From positions 1 to 64,000 of the forward strand of contig PLDC01000018.1 of assembly GCA_003134995.1 (NCBI GenBank): a DNA stretch of 64,000 nucleotides, written 5' to 3'. Shown in pieces: positions 46,152-55,633 of this stretch. The notes beneath the pieces are model-generated. The model was not told the DNA's origin and did no database searches. It saw only the letters and a list, made by a program, of their open reading frames with translations. Within the stretch, counting starts at the first letter, position 1. Each line of letters starts with the position of its first letter. Origin of the DNA: Acidobacteriaceae bacterium. Its GTDB lineage: Bacteria; Acidobacteriota; Terriglobia; Terriglobales; Acidobacteriaceae. The translations under genes were made by a program, and so were the position numbers.

Positions 46152-47933
46152 TCAGACTGTGTAGCGCGCGGCGGCCAGAAGTCGGCCGGCAATATTGCGC
46201 CGCAGTGCAACCCCATCGAGCGGATCGTAGTTGGCAAAGCCTCGTAGAGTCGCCATATTCTCCCGCAGGGCGTGGCCAGCCGAGCAGGCGCCGATGACAT
46301 TTCGCGCCGAGACTTCTACTCGATCCATGGCCTCGCGCAAAAACACGGCGCACATGTTGGCGGCATTGGTCCCTTTGCCCGAGGCTGCAAGCTTGCGACT
46401 TCGAAGCAAGCTCGACTCCATCGCGAAAACTTCCATGACGATGTCGGAAATGTTCATCACGATCTCCTGCTGTTTTTCCAACTCGGCCCCGTATTTTTGA
46501 TAGGCAATCCCGATCATGAACAGCGCAACCTTCTTCGCGCTCTGTACAAGCCGCGCGTCTTCATCTTTGTCGGTGCTCGCAGAGGCCGTTGCCCCATTGC
46601 CAGGCCCGCCGACTACGGCCTGAACAGCGGGGATAAGCCCCAATTGCCCACGGGCGGCACGTTTCAGCAGCATTCCCGTTATGAGGAGCCGGTTGATTTC
46701 GTTGGTACCTTCGAAGATCCGGTTGATTCGCGAATCACGGTAAGCCCGTTCCACCGCATAATCTTGATGGTAGCCATAACCACCGTGGATTTGCACGCCT
46801 TCATCGACAACGTAATCCAGCATCTCGGAGGCATACACCTTAATCATCGAGCACTCCGCGGCGTACTCTTCAACGGCTTTGAGCTCGGTCTGTGAATCCG
46901 CGTGCTTGTCGTGAGCGGACTGCGCCAATTGGCTCTCGATGAGTCCCACCACACGCCACATCATGGATTCCACCGCGAACGTGCGAATCGCCATCTCCGC
47001 CAGCTTATGCTGGATGGCGCCGAACTCGGCGATCGCCGATCCAAATGCTTTGCGTTCTTTGGCGTATTTCAAGGAGATGGCAAGCACGTTTTTTGCTCCA
47101 CCCACGGCACCAGGGCCGAGTTTCAACCGGCCGATGTTCAGGATATTAAACGCGATGATGTGCCCGCGCCCAATTTCGCCAAGCACGTTTTCGACCGGAA
47201 CCTGGACGTTGTCAAAATACACCGCCGTGGTCGAGCTGCCCTTGATGCCCATCTTGTGTTCTTCGGCGCCGCTGGTCACGCCAGGAAAGCTGCGCTCCAC
47301 CAGGAACGCCGTGAACTTCTCGCCGCCTACTTTAGCGAATACGGTAAAGAGGTCTGCCGCTCCTCCGTTGGTGATCCACATCTTCTGTCCGTTGAGGACG
47401 TAGTATTTGCCGTCTGCGCTGAGATCCGCCCGGGTACGCACGGCGAGAGCATCGGAGCCGGCCAGCGGTTCGGTTAGCGCGTAAGCGGCCAACAGCTCAA
47501 CCTTCGCCAGCTTGGGAAGATACCTCCACTTCTGTTCTTCGTTGCCAAAGAAAAGAACGGGCAGCGTACCGATCCCGGTATGGGAGGAGTGCCAGGACCC
47601 GTAAGAAGCGTCCCGGGCCAGATGCTCACCCGCGATCATTACAGACGGCAGGTCCATTTCCATGCCGCCGAATTTCTCGGGGATCGGTATTGCGGCGAGT
47701 CCCAGTTCGGCCGCTTTGCGAAGCACGGTTAGTGCGACCCCCGGAGTCTGCTGGCGGATCGCCTCAAGATGAGGTTCCACCTCATTCGTCCAGAATTGGT
47801 CGACCGTGCTGGCTATTGCAAGGTGTTCTTCGTTCAGATCTTCGGCCGTGAAAATTTCGTTGGGCGAGCGATCCTCAATGAGGAACGCGCCACCTTTGAC
47901 TTGAAGAGGAGTTGCCGCCGCAGTTGTCATCAT
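46152..47933 (-). CDS. Acyl-CoA dehydrogenase (large, VLCAD/ACAD9-like)
   Basis: About 593 residues from the ATG pair at 47933/47930, after GGGGAAG. FAD-dependent acyl-CoA dehydrogenase: LGLAAIPIPEKFGGM, AYALTEPLAGSDA, GQKMWITNGGAADLFTVFAK, IKGSSTTAVYFDNV, YAKERKAFGSAIAEFGAIQH, the QIHGGYGYHQDYAVERAYRD signature and the catalytic glutamate in RIFEGTNEINR. A C-terminal extension of about 170 residues, as in very-long-chain enzymes, suggests long-chain or branched acyl substrates and membrane association. It oxidises acyl-CoA to trans-2-enoyl-CoA, the first step of beta-oxidation. It is divergent from tetR; an operator-like promoter lies at 48078-48112. Confidence 0.93.
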   Translation of the reverse strand: MMTTAAATPLQVKGGAFLIEDRSPNEIFTAEDLNEEHLAIASTVDQFWTNEVEPHLEAIRQQTPGVALTVLRKAAELGLAAIPIPEKFGGMEMDLPSVMIAGEHLARDASYGSWHSSHTGIGTLPVLFFGNEEQKWRYLPKLAKVELLAAYALTEPLAGSDALAVRTRADLSADGKYYVLNGQKMWITNGGAADLFTVFAKVGGEKFTAFLVERSFPGVTSGAEEHKMGIKGSSTTAVYFDNVQVPVENVLGEIGRGHIIAFNILNIGRLKLGPGAVGGAKNVLAISLKYAKERKAFGSAIAEFGAIQHKLAEMAIRTFAVESMMWRVVGLIESQLAQSAHDKHADSQTELKAVEEYAAECSMIKVYASEMLDYVVDEGVQIHGGYGYHQDYAVERAYRDSRINRIFEGTNEINRLLITGMLLKRAARGQLGLIPAVQAVVGGPGNGATASASTDKDEDARLVQSAKKVALFMIGIAYQKYGAELEKQQEIVMNISDIVMEVFAMESSLLRSRKLAASGKGTNAANMCAVFLREAMDRVEVSARNVIGACSAGHALRENMATLRGFANYDPLDGVALRRNIAGRLLAAARYTV

Positions 47934-48077
47934 CTTCCCCCGAGTCGAACGATTGCGACGCCACACGCGCAAATCTGTGACCGCAATGCTGATATTCCGA
48001 TGTTGCGAAGTCACAGCTCGCAAACCAGCCGATTCACCCCGTCCGTCGTGTTCGAGAAAATCGCGTTCTCAAATTAT

Positions 48078-48112
48078 GTTAGTCTATATCAGATATGAGT
48101 AACTAACGTCAA
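48078..48112 (-). promoter_or_regulatory. Promoter with candidate TetR operator, acyl-CoA dehydrogenase side
   Basis: On the minus strand TTGACG begins a -35 to -10 region with an 18-base spacer and TATAGA. The region includes GTTAGTTACTC and ends with CTAAC, forming GTTAGT/ACTAAC inverted ends. The same sequence, with only three mismatches over the first 26 bases, recurs at 50170-50200 in front of the receptor gene. The overlap with the promoter elements suits a repressor operator. Confidence 0.55.
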
Positions 48113-48268
48113 CATGGAACACAAACACTAGACACCGGCGGCGCCGAACTGGCCACTGGATCGCGATTTGCGAGAACAGCCGATCGCTCCATTGTTAGAA
48201 TCGATCCGGTGTCTTGAGCACCGAACCGGCAGCACGTCCTGTAACCTGGATAAGGAGGATATACGACT

Positions 48269-48952
48269 ATGGCTCGTGTTGAAGTCGCCGCCCCGCGAAG
48301 AAGTCGGAATCACAGGAACTCGGTGAAGCGAGATGCGCCAGCGCAGATCCACGAGATCCCAGGGCTTCGGGAACGCAAAAAGGCGCGACTTCGTCAGCAA
48401 ATTATCGAGACAGCCATCCGATTGTTTCGCAAACAGGGCTACGAGAAAACTCGCATCGATGACATCGTCAAAATTCTCGAAATCAGCCAGCCGACTTTCT
48501 TCCGTTATTTCCCGAGCAAGGACGCTGTTTTACGGGATGTGGGTAAGCGTGGCTTCGAGTGCATAGCGGAGCGCCTCAAATCAGAACTTTCCACCAAGGC
48601 TGATACCGCTGAGCGCTTGCATCGCCTGTATCACGCGATGGCGCTCGAAGCGGAAGCCGACCGGCCGCTATGGAAAGCGGTGGTGCTGTCGGGCGCGATG
48701 GATCCGGTTCGTTCTCCGGAGGTGCGCGGAGTCGAGGGAGTTGCGGTGAGCCGGCTGCGGGAAATCTTGGCGCAGGGTCAGGAACGCGGCGAAATCACAA
48801 GCGTGTTCCCCGTGGTGCATCTCGCGGAATTCATGGAGGCCCTCTACCACACCGTGGTCCGCCAGTGGACCGTCGACCTGACAGGACCCCACAAACTCAC
48901 TGAGCGCGTGGACAGCGCCGTTGAGTTTTTCCTGCGTGGTGTTAAGCCGTGA
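48269..48952 (+). CDS. TetR-family transcriptional regulator
   Basis: 227 residues; AAGGAGG lies about 11 bases before ATG 48269. The N-terminal 30 residues are basic and non-conserved. The TetR DNA-binding domain follows (RLRQQIIETAIRLFRKQGYE, TRIDDIVKILEISQPTFFRY, FPSKDAVL). The C-terminal half (about 95-225) is the ligand/dimer domain with unrecognised pocket. It lies between an acyl-CoA dehydrogenase gene and an alcohol dehydrogenase gene. Acyl-CoA-responsive TetR repressors commonly sit in such clusters. Twin promoter sequences with inverted GTTAGT/ACTAAC at 48078-48112 and 50170-50200 are its best candidate targets. Confidence 0.88.
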   Translation: MARVEVAAPRRSRNHRNSVKRDAPAQIHEIPGLRERKKARLRQQIIETAIRLFRKQGYEKTRIDDIVKILEISQPTFFRYFPSKDAVLRDVGKRGFECIAERLKSELSTKADTAERLHRLYHAMALEAEADRPLWKAVVLSGAMDPVRSPEVRGVEGVAVSRLREILAQGQERGEITSVFPVVHLAEFMEALYHTVVRQWTVDLTGPHKLTERVDSAVEFFLRGVKP

Positions 48953-49002
48953 TTGGTTCCTGGACCAGTCTGCTCTCCCCGTTCTTGCAAGGCTAAAGGT
49001 AA

Positions 49003-50018
49003 ATGAAAGCAGCTATCCTGCACGGTTTCAAGAAGCCGCTCTCGATCGAGGAAGTGGAACGCCCTCATCCCGAAGCACATGAAGTTTTGATCCAGGTGGA
49101 AGCCTGCGGTGCCTGCCATTCCGACTTGCACGTGGCTGATGGAGATTGGACACAGCTCGCGGGAATCGTGAAGAGACCCCTGATTCTCGGCCACGAAATT
49201 GCCGGTCACGTAGTAGAGAGAGGCCCGGCAGTGCACGATTTGCAAATCGGCGATCGCGTCGGCGTGCCCTGGATTCACTGGAGTTGCGGCGAGTGCGAAT
49301 TTTGCCGCGAAGGAAACGAAAACCTGTGCAGCCGGCAGAAGATCACAGGTGTCACCGTTAACGGTGGCTACGCCGAATTTGTGAAGGCGCCGGCAACTCA
49401 CGCGCTGAAAATTCCAGATGGTCTTTCTGCGCTCGAAGCCGCCCCGCTGTTTTGTGCTGGACTCACAGTTTATCGCGCCCTGAAGGGCGCTGGGATTGTG
49501 CCCGGTCAGCGCCTGGCTGTTTTCGGCATAGGTGGCCTGGGACACCTCGCAGTGCAGTTCGGACGTGCCTTTGGCGCGGAGGTGACCGCGATCGACATTT
49601 CGCCGGAGAAGCTTGAACTCGCCAATCCTTTGGCGCCTCCGACACACTCAATGCTGCCACGATTGATGTGGTCAAGCAGCTGCGCCGCAAGGGTGGAGTC
49701 CATGTCTCACTTGTCACGTCCGCGGCGAAGGCAGCTTATGACACAGCTTTTTCCTGCCTCCGGCCCGCCGGTACTCTGCTCGTCGTGGGCTTGCCTGCCG
49801 AAAACATCTGTTTCCCACCGATTCTCATGGCAGCGCGAGAAGTCCGGATCCATGCGTCAACGGTCGGTACTCGGCAAGACTTGCGGGAAGTACTCGCCAT
49901 GGCTGCGGCAGGGCAGGTGAGGTGCCAGGTGGTTGCTCGCCCGCTTGCTCAGGCCAACGAGGTGCTGGATCTGTTGCGCAGAGGCGAAGTCTCCGGCCGA
50001 ATCGTCCTGACTCCCTAA
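49003..50018 (+). pseudogene. Zinc-dependent alcohol dehydrogenase, one-base frameshift
   Basis: The first frame (49003 to about 49625) carries the N-terminal GroES-like domain: catalytic zinc Cys38 (ACGACHSDLH) and His64-Glu65 (GHEIAGH), structural zinc cysteines (HWSCGECEFCREGNENLC), and the start of the Rossmann fold (VFGIGGLGHLAVQFGRAFG). After EKLELA the reading should be SFGASDTLNAATIDVVKQLR, which is in another frame. It continues VSLVTSAAKAAYDTAFSCLR, GTLLVVGLPAENICFPPILM and VRIHASTVGTRQDLREVL to 50018. A single base missing near 49623 explains it. Repaired, it is a 338-residue class-III-like NAD alcohol dehydrogenase. It lies 50 bases after tetR on the same strand. Confidence 0.8.
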
Positions 50019-50169
50019 GGGGCTGGCCGCGGGAATCCGACGAGGTCGGAGTTTCGTCCTGCGCATCGTCGCCATTTTCCGAACGACTATCGCCTTGCCG
50101 CCATTGAATTATTGGGGCGCGCGATAACATGCGCGCCATACCGCCTCGAGAATATCAACGTTTCACTTC

Positions 50170-50200
50170 TTGACGTTAGTGACTCTTATGTGATACTAAC
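50170..50200 (+). promoter_or_regulatory. Promoter with candidate TetR operator, receptor side
   Basis: TTGACG (50170-50175) with a 17-18 base spacer and a TGATACTAA-type -10. The spacer contains GTTAGTGACTC, the same arrangement as at 48078-48112. The operator would cover the -35/-10 region of the receptor gene, whose start is 50388. Confidence 0.5.
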
Positions 50201-50387
50201 TCTCACAATCTGCGATTTCGTTGGACACGATTTGAATTCTTGATCGAGGACGAAATGGGCAGCTGGATCACAATGACGGCTTTTAGGGTTGTCGCCGCAC
50301 TGGGCGTGCTTTTGGGGAGTTGCTCAGCGGTGGGGAATACGCCGGACCAATGCGGCGATGTGCAGATACTTCCGTAAGGAGAATCCT

Positions 50388-53300
50388 ATGAAGTCACTCG
50401 CATGTACGTTTGTTTGCTTGCTATTGGCAGCCGGCGTGGTGCAGGCGCAGGGCGTCGGCTCCTCGGGAGAGATCACCGGAACTGTAAGCGATGCTTCCGG
50501 CGGAGTCATGCCGAAAACTAAGATCAAGGTGGTCGACACCCAGACCGGTTTGGAGCGCACGGCGACGACGAATGACACCGGTCAGTTCCGAGTCGTAGGT
50601 CTGTCACCCGCAACTTACGACGTCAGCGCGCAAATGGCGGGATTTGCCACTGAGATTCGACGCGGCATCCCGGTTGCGGTCGGGCAGACAGTCACCTCCG
50701 ACTTCAAGATGAAACCCTCGCAGGTGGCGACGGTTGTCGAGGTGACGGACCAGCCGCCCGTAGTGGAAACTGAACGCGGGAGCCAGGCGGATAGGATCTC
50801 ACAACAGTACATCGCCGACCTGCCCATCGACCGGCGCGACTATCTTACGTTTACATTGCTCGCGCCAGGAGTTTCCGATTCCAGCCGTCTGGCAGGCGAC
50901 CAAGATTTCAGAGTCAAGCAAACTCCACAAAGCGGATTGTCGTTCTACGGCAGCAATGGCCGTGGAAACAGCATAACCGTCGACGGTGGCGAGACCTCAG
51001 GCGATAGCGGCGGGGTGCGGCTGACGGTAAGCCAGGACGATGTACAGGAATTCCAGATCAATCGCAGCAACTACAACGCGGACTTGGGAGCAGCCACTGG
51101 CGCTTCCGTCAATATCGTGACCAAGTCAGGCACCGACAATATGCATGGGACGCTCTATGGTTTCTTCCGCAACGATGCCATGGACGCCGCGAATCCATTT
51201 TCGTTCAGCCAGGCATTGCAACCTGGCCAGACCTTCAATCCCGCCAACCCCGATACTTTCGGTTCGCCAATTAAGGATACTTTGAGCCGCCAGCAATTCG
51301 GCGCAACCCTGGGCTTCCCGATTAAGAAAGACAAGACGTTTCTGTTTATTTCGTTTGAAGGCTTGCGGCAGGACGCGCAGAACTCAGTTCCCCTGTTGAC
51401 GGACACAAACATTTTTCGCGCGACGGCAGCGCAGAACGCCATTCTTGGCGCGCTCGCGACTTCATCACAGCCGAGCGTGACTTGCTTATTGCCTCCGGCT
51501 CCGGCTGCTCCCGTAGTTGTGCCGCCGAGTGTTTGCGCCGGTATCCTCTATGATGCTTTGACAGTGAACCCGAATGCGGCTCCCATCCCGGGCCTCGTCG
51601 ATCCAGCGCTGAACGCCTTCCTGCTAAACCAGTTTGAAACCGAGGGTGGAGTTTTTCCTTACGACACGCGGGAATACCTGGCGTCAGGACGCTTGGATCA
51701 CCACTTTAATGCGAACAATGAACTCGCTGTGACCTACCGGTATGGACACGATCTGGAGGAGTCGCCAGATCTGCAATCTCTGACGGCTTATTCCGCAGGA
51801 AGTTCGATCCACACTTATGACAATACTCTGCAAGCCGCCTGGTTCCGCCAGTTCAGTCCAACAAAGCAAAACGAGGCCCGGGTGCAGTGGAATTACTACG
51901 GCTTTAACGTGATTCCTAATGTGCCGGGAGAGGTGGGACTCCAGATTCCCGGTTTTATCAACAATTTGGGAACGAGCATTTTCATACCCAACATCACCAT
52001 TCTGCGCCGCTACGAGTTTGCTGACAATTTCACCGTGATCCGTGGCCATCACACCTTTAAGTTCGGCGTCGACGAATTGCTACGAGGCAATCACACGGAA
52101 TCGCACACCTTTTTCCCGGGACGCTTTGTGTTCGGGTCGCTTCCCGGAGTTGCGCTGAGCCCGTGCTTATCTCCCACCGGAACTGCCGCCGCCACTCTCT
52201 GCCCCGGAGGAACCACCGCAGAAGGCGCCGCCGTCAATCCTTTGCAATCGGCTTCGTTGGGGTTGCCTCAGGTTTACCAGCAGGGATTCGGGGATCCGAC
52301 CTACCCGTATTACACCCGCCCGCTGACCGAACTCTACGGGCAGGATTCCTGGAAGATAACTCCAAACTTCACTCTGGACTACGGTCTCCGCTACTCACTC
52401 GACACACAATTCACCCCGTTGACCACGTATAAGAAAGATTTTGCTCCACGCGTTTCTTTCGCATGGGACCCGTTCAAAGATCACAAGACGGTGATCCGAG
52501 GTGGGTACGGTATCTTCTTCGGACCGGTGGACGTTCAAATCCCCGATGTCGACCTGAGTCTGGGAGTGGTGAACAGCAATAAGTCCGCGGTTGAGAACGG
52601 TGGCTCAGCAGGCAGCCAAGTCGCAAATCTAAGCTCGATCTGCGGAGTTTCGCAGTTTGGGATACCGATAATCCCGGGTACCGGCGCCAGCCCTTGCAAT
52701 CGGGAGATTTCTATTTATGTAGATCCGATAACAGCAACTGGTATTCCGGGGTTACAAACCGCGCCTGCGGTCTTTCAGACGCTTTTTGCGGGCGGAGCAC
52801 CGGGTAACTTGATCGCGTGTACGACCCCGACTCCGGGGAACGAGGCCTGCATCACCCCTGCAGCCGTGGCGCCGCTGGGCATCAATGTTACGAATAGCGG
52901 CCCCATCGGCCCTCTGCAGGTGGTTTTCGTGAACCAGCCGGGCTATCGGCCCCCGATCGCGCAACAGGCTTCGTTTGGAATCGAACATGAGATTGCACCG
53001 GGTTTTTCAATCGCTCTCAGTGGTATCTATTCGCATACCCAGAGACTGCCAGTCGCCATCGATACCAATCTGCTGCCCGCGCCGTTTAGCACGGTAACTC
53101 TGGCCAATGGGCAGACGGTTTCCTATCGCAACTGGAATACCAGCGCTGCGGCTGATCCGCTGGGGGGCACGGAGTTTCCAGGCGGAGTGTTTCCGTGTGC
53201 CACCACTCCATGCGTTGTGAATCCGCTGGTGGTACAGAACAACCAATACAGTTCTGAGGCATACGCTCTTTACGAAGGCGGTATTTTGGAAGTGAAGAAG

Positions 53301-53933
53301 CGTTTCAGCGATCACTTCACGCTTTTCGGAAATTACACCTACAGTAAAGCTTTTGACACATCCACGGATTACAACTCCGACTACGGGCCGCAGGATCCGA
53401 CGAATCTTAACTTGGATCGTGCTCTCTCTGAGTTCGATGAGCGGCACAAAGTGGTGATCGCCGGAGTGTTCGATAGCCCCTCGAAGCAGAGCATCTTGTC
53501 GGGTTTCCAACTGGCTCCGATTTTCTCCTACCACAGCGGGCATCCCTTCAATCTGCTGGCCGGAGGCGAGGTGAACGGCGACAATCACACCACCAATGAG
53601 CGTCCCATCGGAGCCTCGCGCGACACCGGTCTGGGCCCCGATTACATCGACTTCGACGCGCGGTTAAGCTGGCACCATAACTTGAGCGAAAGAGCGAACC
53701 TGTTGTTTACGGCGGAAGGATTCAACCTCGCGAATCGAACAAATTTTGCTAGCGTAAACAACGAAGTAAGCCCTCTATTCGGCCTTACGCCGGGGTTCAC
53801 GACCTTCAATGTAAGCGGGATTCGGCCGGGCACCATTGTGGATGGACAAGCGGCCACGCCTAGCACGCCGCTGGGCTTTACTTCCGCTTTTCCGAAACGC
53901 CAGATCCAACTCGGCATTCGGTTGACGTTCTGA
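50388..53933 (+). CDS. Oar-like TonB-dependent outer-membrane receptor
   Basis: About 1181 residues from ATG 50388, chosen because AAGGAG lies 8-13 bases upstream and the protein then starts with a signal peptide (MKSLACTFVCLLLAAGVVQA). A carboxypeptidase-regulatory-like domain follows (about 30-105: GEITGTVSDASGGVMPKTK, TNDTGQFRVVGLSPATYDVS). Then come a plug domain (ADLPIDRRDYLTFTLLAPGV, ITVDGGETSGDSGGVRLTV, VTKSGTDNMHGTLYGFFRND) and a large beta-barrel with DYGLRYSLDTQFTPL and ARLSWHHNLSERANLL, ending RQIQLGIRLTF. It is in the same family as the receptor at 23.2-26.9 kb. Its position at the head of the acyl-CoA genes suggests uptake of a hydrophobic substrate. An alpha/beta hydrolase gene follows 12 bases after its stop, so they are probably cotranscribed. 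Confidence 0.9.
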   Translation: MKSLACTFVCLLLAAGVVQAQGVGSSGEITGTVSDASGGVMPKTKIKVVDTQTGLERTATTNDTGQFRVVGLSPATYDVSAQMAGFATEIRRGIPVAVGQTVTSDFKMKPSQVATVVEVTDQPPVVETERGSQADRISQQYIADLPIDRRDYLTFTLLAPGVSDSSRLAGDQDFRVKQTPQSGLSFYGSNGRGNSITVDGGETSGDSGGVRLTVSQDDVQEFQINRSNYNADLGAATGASVNIVTKSGTDNMHGTLYGFFRNDAMDAANPFSFSQALQPGQTFNPANPDTFGSPIKDTLSRQQFGATLGFPIKKDKTFLFISFEGLRQDAQNSVPLLTDTNIFRATAAQNAILGALATSSQPSVTCLLPPAPAAPVVVPPSVCAGILYDALTVNPNAAPIPGLVDPALNAFLLNQFETEGGVFPYDTREYLASGRLDHHFNANNELAVTYRYGHDLEESPDLQSLTAYSAGSSIHTYDNTLQAAWFRQFSPTKQNEARVQWNYYGFNVIPNVPGEVGLQIPGFINNLGTSIFIPNITILRRYEFADNFTVIRGHHTFKFGVDELLRGNHTESHTFFPGRFVFGSLPGVALSPCLSPTGTAAATLCPGGTTAEGAAVNPLQSASLGLPQVYQQGFGDPTYPYYTRPLTELYGQDSWKITPNFTLDYGLRYSLDTQFTPLTTYKKDFAPRVSFAWDPFKDHKTVIRGGYGIFFGPVDVQIPDVDLSLGVVNSNKSAVENGGSAGSQVANLSSICGVSQFGIPIIPGTGASPCNREISIYVDPITATGIPGLQTAPAVFQTLFAGGAPGNLIACTTPTPGNEACITPAAVAPLGINVTNSGPIGPLQVVFVNQPGYRPPIAQQASFGIEHEIAPGFSIALSGIYSHTQRLPVAIDTNLLPAPFSTVTLANGQTVSYRNWNTSAAADPLGGTEFPGGVFPCATTPCVVNPLVVQNNQYSSEAYALYEGGILEVKKRFSDHFTLFGNYTYSKAFDTSTDYNSDYGPQDPTNLNLDRALSEFDERHKVVIAGVFDSPSKQSILSGFQLAPIFSYHSGHPFNLLAGGEVNGDNHTTNERPIGASRDTGLGPDYIDFDARLSWHHNLSERANLLFTAEGFNLANRTNFASVNNEVSPLFGLTPGFTTFNVSGIRPGTIVDGQAATPSTPLGFTSAFPKRQIQLGIRLTF

Positions 53934-53945
53934 CTGGGAGGCCGG

Positions 53946-54785
53946 ATGGCGTTCGTGGAGAATCAGAAAGCCAAGATTTATTGGGACGAACAGGGCCAGG
54001 GGGAGCCGGTTCTGCTCATCATCGGACTGGCTTACCCATCCCAAATGTGGTATCGGACGCGGCCCCTTTTGGCGTCGCGGTACCGGACACTGGCCCTCGA
54101 CAACCGTGGCATAGGGCAGAGCGATGTGCCACCGGCACCATATCCCATCGCGCTGATGGCGTCCGATGCTGCAGCGGTCCTGGATGCCGCCGGCATCGAG
54201 AGTGCGCATGTATTCGGCGTCTCTATGGGCGGCATGATCGCGCAAGAGCTCGCACTGCAGTATCCGGCGCGAGTGCGGTCGCTGATACTGGGCTGCACCG
54301 CGGCGGGCGGGCCGACCGCGGTGCGCGCCGAACAGGAAGCAATCCAGATGCTGATGAGGCGGGAGAAGATGAGCCCGGAGCAAGCTGCCGAAGCCTCCGT
54401 GCCGTTTATCTACGATCCGGCGACTCCGCGGGAACGGATTGATGAAGACATTGCGGTCCGCAGGCCATGGTTTCCAAGCCCTGCGGGATACGCCGCGCAG
54501 TTGCAGGGAATCCTCGGCTGGGAGGCGTACAGCCGCCTCGGCCAAATCGCCGCTCCCACGCTGGTGATCCACGGCGAGTCCGACCGGCTGGTGCCGCCGG
54601 GCAATGCCAAATTAATCGCAGAACGCATTCCAGGTGCGAAGCTCGTGATTATTCCGCATGCCAGCCATCTCTTCTTAACTGACCAGACGGAAGTTTCACA
54701 CCACGCTATTCTGCAATTTCTTAACGAGCGGGCCGGGAGTGCGGGAAGCGATGCCGGGTCGGAGAAGGAGAAGGTTTCATGTTAA
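53946..54785 (+). CDS. Alpha/beta hydrolase
   Basis: 279 residues of the alpha/beta-hydrolase fold: LLIIGLAYPSQMWY (HGxx-like oxyanion region), ALDNRGIGQSD, nucleophile elbow GVSMGGMIAQ (Ser around 92), acid HGESDRLVPPG and His in IIPHASHLF. The triad Ser-Asp-His is complete. No signal peptide, so it acts in the cytoplasm, possibly hydrolysing an ester or lactone delivered by the upstream receptor. It starts 12 bases after the receptor gene and overlaps the next gene by 7 bases (stop at 54785, next start 54779), an operon-type arrangement. Confidence 0.9.
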   Translation: MAFVENQKAKIYWDEQGQGEPVLLIIGLAYPSQMWYRTRPLLASRYRTLALDNRGIGQSDVPPAPYPIALMASDAAAVLDAAGIESAHVFGVSMGGMIAQELALQYPARVRSLILGCTAAGGPTAVRAEQEAIQMLMRREKMSPEQAAEASVPFIYDPATPRERIDEDIAVRRPWFPSPAGYAAQLQGILGWEAYSRLGQIAAPTLVIHGESDRLVPPGNAKLIAERIPGAKLVIIPHASHLFLTDQTEVSHHAILQFLNERAGSAGSDAGSEKEKVSC

Positions 54786-55618
54786 AGGAGGCCGCCAGCA
54801 CCACGCGGGATTCCACGGTGAATGTGAAGCAGCTTTTCGATCTAACCGGACGCGTTGCAATCGTCACCGGAGGGTCAATCGGACTGGGCCGCCAAATGGC
54901 GGCCGGTCTGGCGGAAATGGGCGCCGACCTGGTGTTGTGCGCTCGCAAGAAGGAACGCTGCCATCAGGCCGCCGAAGAATTGCAGCAACTCGGCGTCAAA
55001 GCCATTGCCCTTGGTTGCGATGTCAAGAACCCGGACAGTGTTCAGGAAATGGTGGAAGCGACCCTCTCCCAGTTCGGCCGAATCGATGTACTCATCAATA
55101 ACGCCGGAATATCCTGGGGCGCTCCCGTCGAGGAGATGCGGCTCGAGGATTGGAACAAAGTCATCGAGACGAACCTGACCGGAACTTTTCTGTGCGCCCA
55201 GGCGGTCGGCAAAGTCATGATCCGACAAGGCAGGGGCGAGAACCGCGCGTGCAAGAACAGTGCGGGAAAAATCATTAATATTGCGTCAGTGGCTGGACTG
55301 GGTGGGGCTCCGGCGGAACTTCCAGCCATTGGCTATCACGCCAGCAAGGGTGGAGTCATCAGTTTTACCAAAGACTTGGCCTGCAAATGGGCAAGCCACA
55401 ACATTCAGGTAAATGCAATTGCCCCTGGCTGGTTTCCCACACACATGTCGAACCGCGTTCTGGAACACCATGAGGAACTTTTTCTCTCTCACATTCCGTT
55501 GCGGCGTTTTGGCAATGAACATGACTTGAAAGGAGCTGCTGTGTTTCTCGCTTCTGCCGCCTCGAACTATGTCACCGGTCACGTGCTGGTGGTGGATGGA
55601 GGTCAGTCAGCCTGGTAG
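54779..55618 (+). CDS. Short-chain dehydrogenase/reductase
   Basis: 279 residues of the classical SDR type: cofactor motif TGGSIGLG (30-37), NNAG (around 106-109), catalytic Ser in IASVAGLGG, Tyr-x-x-x-Lys in YHASKGGVISF (around 183-187), and VNAIAPGWFPT. The C-terminus (GHVLVVDGGQSAW) is typical. NAD(P)-dependent oxidation of a secondary alcohol, or reduction of a ketone, in the cytoplasm. The overlap with the upstream hydrolase gene and the 15-base gap to the ligase gene indicate one operon devoted to a lipid-like substrate. Confidence 0.92.
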   Translation: MLKEAASTTRDSTVNVKQLFDLTGRVAIVTGGSIGLGRQMAAGLAEMGADLVLCARKKERCHQAAEELQQLGVKAIALGCDVKNPDSVQEMVEATLSQFGRIDVLINNAGISWGAPVEEMRLEDWNKVIETNLTGTFLCAQAVGKVMIRQGRGENRACKNSAGKIINIASVAGLGGAPAELPAIGYHASKGGVISFTKDLACKWASHNIQVNAIAPGWFPTHMSNRVLEHHEELFLSHIPLRRFGNEHDLKGAAVFLASAASNYVTGHVLVVDGGQSAW

Positions 55619-55633
55619 CGGCGAAATAAGGCC

